DNA of 64,000 nt from positions 53,670,181-53,734,180 of the forward strand of contig NC_058340.1 of the NCBI RefSeq assembly GCF_905475395.1. Direction: 5' to 3'. This document shows, piece after piece, positions 61,330 through 64,000 of this stretch. How positions within the stretch are numbered: position 1 is the stretch's first letter; each line of letters opens with the position of its first letter. The stretch comes from Chrysoperla carnea (taxonomy: Eukaryota > Arthropoda > Insecta > Neuroptera > Chrysopidae). The notes under the pieces were generated by a model. The model saw nothing but the letters and a program-made list of their open reading frames with translations. It ran no database searches and was not told the DNA's origin. The translations under genes were made by a program, and so were the position numbers.

Positions 61330-63971
61330 TTATTTTAATTTCGGTGCAATTAAACCAACTAACATATCAAAACTGTTTCCATCAGGATGAACACTAAATA
61401 TTTCTCCATTCGATGATACTTCTATGTATCCGTAATTATCAATACCAATTACTTTTGCTGCCCGAGATTGGCCTGATTCTGATAAAACTGTAACTTCAGC
61501 ATTTCTGTAAAATATAAAAAAATATATTGAACTGATCTAAGTAATTAATTTATTTATTCAATAAATTTTACATCCGGATTAAGTTTCACAATCAATCAGC
61601 GGCATCATTACAACTCGTCTTTTTCAATTATCAAATTGGTAATCGTTTTGGTGTTTATGTTATTGAGATTCTATTTCGGTGTTGGTGAATTGTTTGACCT
61701 TTATATAACAAGAATATTCTACTATCAGAATAAAATTTGGCTTTTGTAACCATTTATAATCTAAACTCAGAGACTAAAAAATATGTACAAAAGTTCGTAT
61801 TGATCAATAATTTTAAAGTTTGTAGTCTCTTTTAATCTGTGAGGAGTAATACCATGCAATCAACTGACTTCAACTCTCTAAGGATCCGCTTGCCTACTGA
61901 CTTACTGAGATATAATTCTGTTGGTAGTCTATAATGGACGAGAACGGTTCGAGGTATGATTTCAGATAGAGGGTCAGCAAGAAGGATTCAATCCTCGAAC
62001 AATTGAATCGTTCAAGACGTCAAACATTTGTACTCTCCTACCTTAAGTTCCTACGGATATCAATACCTATTTAGTATTTTGATCATGAGTTATCCAAGAG
62101 TTAAACTAACTATAAGATCCAATCCCTACCCCTGATATTATTATATTACTGATAATATGCCTGTTTGAGCGATTTTTCGCTATTATTTCTTGAGGCTATA
62201 TCTTGAAAACAAAATATTTCTTGAGTTATGTTTATAAACATAAGCCACCAATTGAACAAATTACAAAACATCTTAAATCGTATAAAATAATCCACAAAAT
62301 ACATTTACAACTTACAAAAATTTAATTACCGGAAAATTTAAAAAAATAATTATAAAAATTGTTGTTGGTATTCTCTTTGTAGGAAAGATAAACAAGCACA
62401 TTCCAAATTGACATAAAAAATTGATTAACAATTTAAAAGAAATTTAAACTATGAAAAAAGCCACAAAAAACAGAAAAAAAAAGAAAAGCAAAACATTTGT
62501 ACTTACTCATGTAACCAATAACTATAATATAATTCATATAAATGAGCAATACCGCTAGGTGTCATTGATAAATCATAAAGTCTTTCAAATTCGTTGAAGA
62601 TATGTGCAAGAAAAACTTCTAAATCTAATTCAGGTAATTTACCACCATTATTTTCATTGTAGGATCTTATTAATTGATTTATGGAAATTGTGGGATATGC
62701 ATTATTTAAATTTACACCAATACCTAAACAAAAAATATTATCAATCATTACATCATTATTCCCGAAAGAATTTATTTTTTAGATAAAAAAAAATTCACGG
62801 AAAAGGGAATCAAGTATTTCCCGGTCGAATATCTCTCTTCCCCTTCTGAGTAAAACATTTTTCTTCCTAAAAATTGGTTAATATAAAATTCTTCTCATAA
62901 GGATATATATTCCTTCAACTTCATTCAAAGTAAATAGAATTAATAACGGTATGCCCAAAGACGCCTAACTTAAAACCGTACTTCTTTTGTTATATCAACG
63001 AAATCTTGAAAGATCCTCTTAGTCAACCAAAAAAGTTAGTTTCTAGTTGTTTTTTAAATCCCTATTTTGAAAACTATTGTATAAGTTATTGGAAATAAAA
63101 AATAAATTCACTCAAAACTTAACTCCTATTGTCTTTATTGAAGCAATTGGATTATAAATGTGCCGCAGAAGACCAAAAAGCATTTTTCACTTGGAAAACT
63201 TAAATACTCTAAATATTCTAAATGCTTATCTTATTTCTGTATCTTCAAAAACTTTACTTGTATAAACAGGTAAACCATTTAAAAATATAAATTCAGATCT
63301 CCTGTTAAAACGGTAGGTCTACCGAATTTTGATTAGGTCTCCCGTAATACCTTTTTTTGTTCTTAACCTACCGTTTTTTATTAATTAGATGGCGTAATTA
63401 TATAATAATGACGAATCATGTAAAGCCACTACCTTTCGCGGCTCGGAGAATATTAATTTTTAATTTTTGAATTTTTATTTCGGTATTTAAAATGAATTTG
63501 AATTATGAATATATAAATTCGCTAAAAATTCGAATTTAAGTAAAAATACAACTACCGTATTTTTACCGAATCTACCGTTTTTTAAAGGTACTATCTACTG
63601 TTTTTTATTCAAAATGGTCTGTAGATATGGCAACACTATAATAAACCTCATCATAAATAAATTTTTAGGAAAGAAGTATTTAAATCGAAAATGTTTATAG
63701 TTTTTAATCATACCACTATTTTAATATATTGTCAAAATTGACTTGATCGCTTTTTATAATCAAGTAAAATATGTTCAGAAAATCTCAATCAACATCATTT
63801 TTGTAAAAACCCCTATATTGATTTAAAAGCGGTATATAATAATTTTTAATTCTTACCAATATTACAAACAATAGTTGAAGTATTTGCTACACTAGTAACA
63901 ATGACACCACCGATTTTTATTGATTTATTAGCAAAAATATCATTTGGCCATTTTAAATTTAAATCTAAACT
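61330..63971 (-). CDS. HLCS: Holocarboxylase synthetase (biotin-protein ligase), C-terminal exons
   Basis: HLCS activates biotin with ATP and attaches it to carboxylase lysines. Three exons in coding order: 63857-63971 (phase-1 end), 62507-62723, 61330-61504, all GT-AG. The first reads LNLKWPNDIFANKSIKIGG, the biotin/ATP-site KWPND and KIGG motifs. The second reads GIGVNLNNAYPTISINQLI, matching human G.GFNVTNSNPTICINDLI, and ends at YYSYWLHE. The third holds NAEVTVLSESG (the C-terminal cap domain) and HPDGNSFDMLVGLIAPKLK, close to human HPDGNSFDMLRNLILPKRR. About 168 residues are visible. The GRGR..R catalytic motif and N-terminal half are beyond the right edge. Intron 62724-63856 contains a family D repeat. 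Confidence 0.95.
63295..63650. repeat. Family D dispersed repeat, copy 2 (HLCS intron)
   Basis: Collinear with 58085-58400. It ends ATTTTTACCGAATCTACCG, then TTTTTTAAAGG, and a tail TGGCAACACTATAATA whose complement resembles the left end AGTGTTACC. It is intronic and does not touch the splice sites. Confidence 0.65.
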
Positions 63972-64000
63972 CTACAAATCAAATATTTTAATTATAAGCA

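Overview
The window is AT-rich animal nuclear DNA with short exons and GT-AG introns. A CAPA neuropeptide precursor with periviscerokinin-type (PRVamide) and tryptopyrokinin-type (WWGPRLamide) peptides places it in an insect. The order cannot be fixed from sequence alone. All gene and repeat-family names come from reading translations and recalled families; no search was run.

Layout: (1) 2.0-3.9 kb, + strand: the last two exons of a HemK-type glutamine methyltransferase (HEMK1), with its 5' part outside the window. (2) 6.5-12.2 kb, - strand: a complete five-exon Capa gene of 176 residues. Its four introns are all phase 1, and they hold a tRNA-derived SINE, two copies of one dispersed repeat and a 1.2-kb foldback. 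(3) 12.8-42 kb: no recognisable host protein gene. This part is a repeat graveyard with three tRNA-Ile(AAT) genes, one decayed tRNA, several TTAA-flanked and other terminal-inverted-repeat elements (some nested), two LINE 3' fragments, a diverged ~150-bp tandem repeat and a 1.9-kb element with ~0.6-kb nearly identical inverted arms. (4) 42-56.6 kb, - strand: three intronless paralogues of 411, 466 and 575 residues, made of repeated LGFGE...ERKQEYQTYL-type units that resemble the centrosome/cilium protein CSPP1. The gene UTP6 lies between copies 2 and 3. Copies 2 and 3 sit in two tandem duplication units (about 45.89-52.98 and 52.98-56.63 kb). The second unit keeps only a scrap of UTP6. (5) 61.3-64 kb, - strand: the last three exons of holocarboxylase synthetase (HLCS), running off the right edge.

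The host genes are unrelated housekeeping or signalling genes: release-factor methylation, diuretic and pheromonotropic-type peptides, pre-rRNA processing and biotinylation. They do not form a pathway. The most unusual content is the young, repeat-expanding CSPP1-like family and the inverted-arm element at 37.75-39.64 kb.
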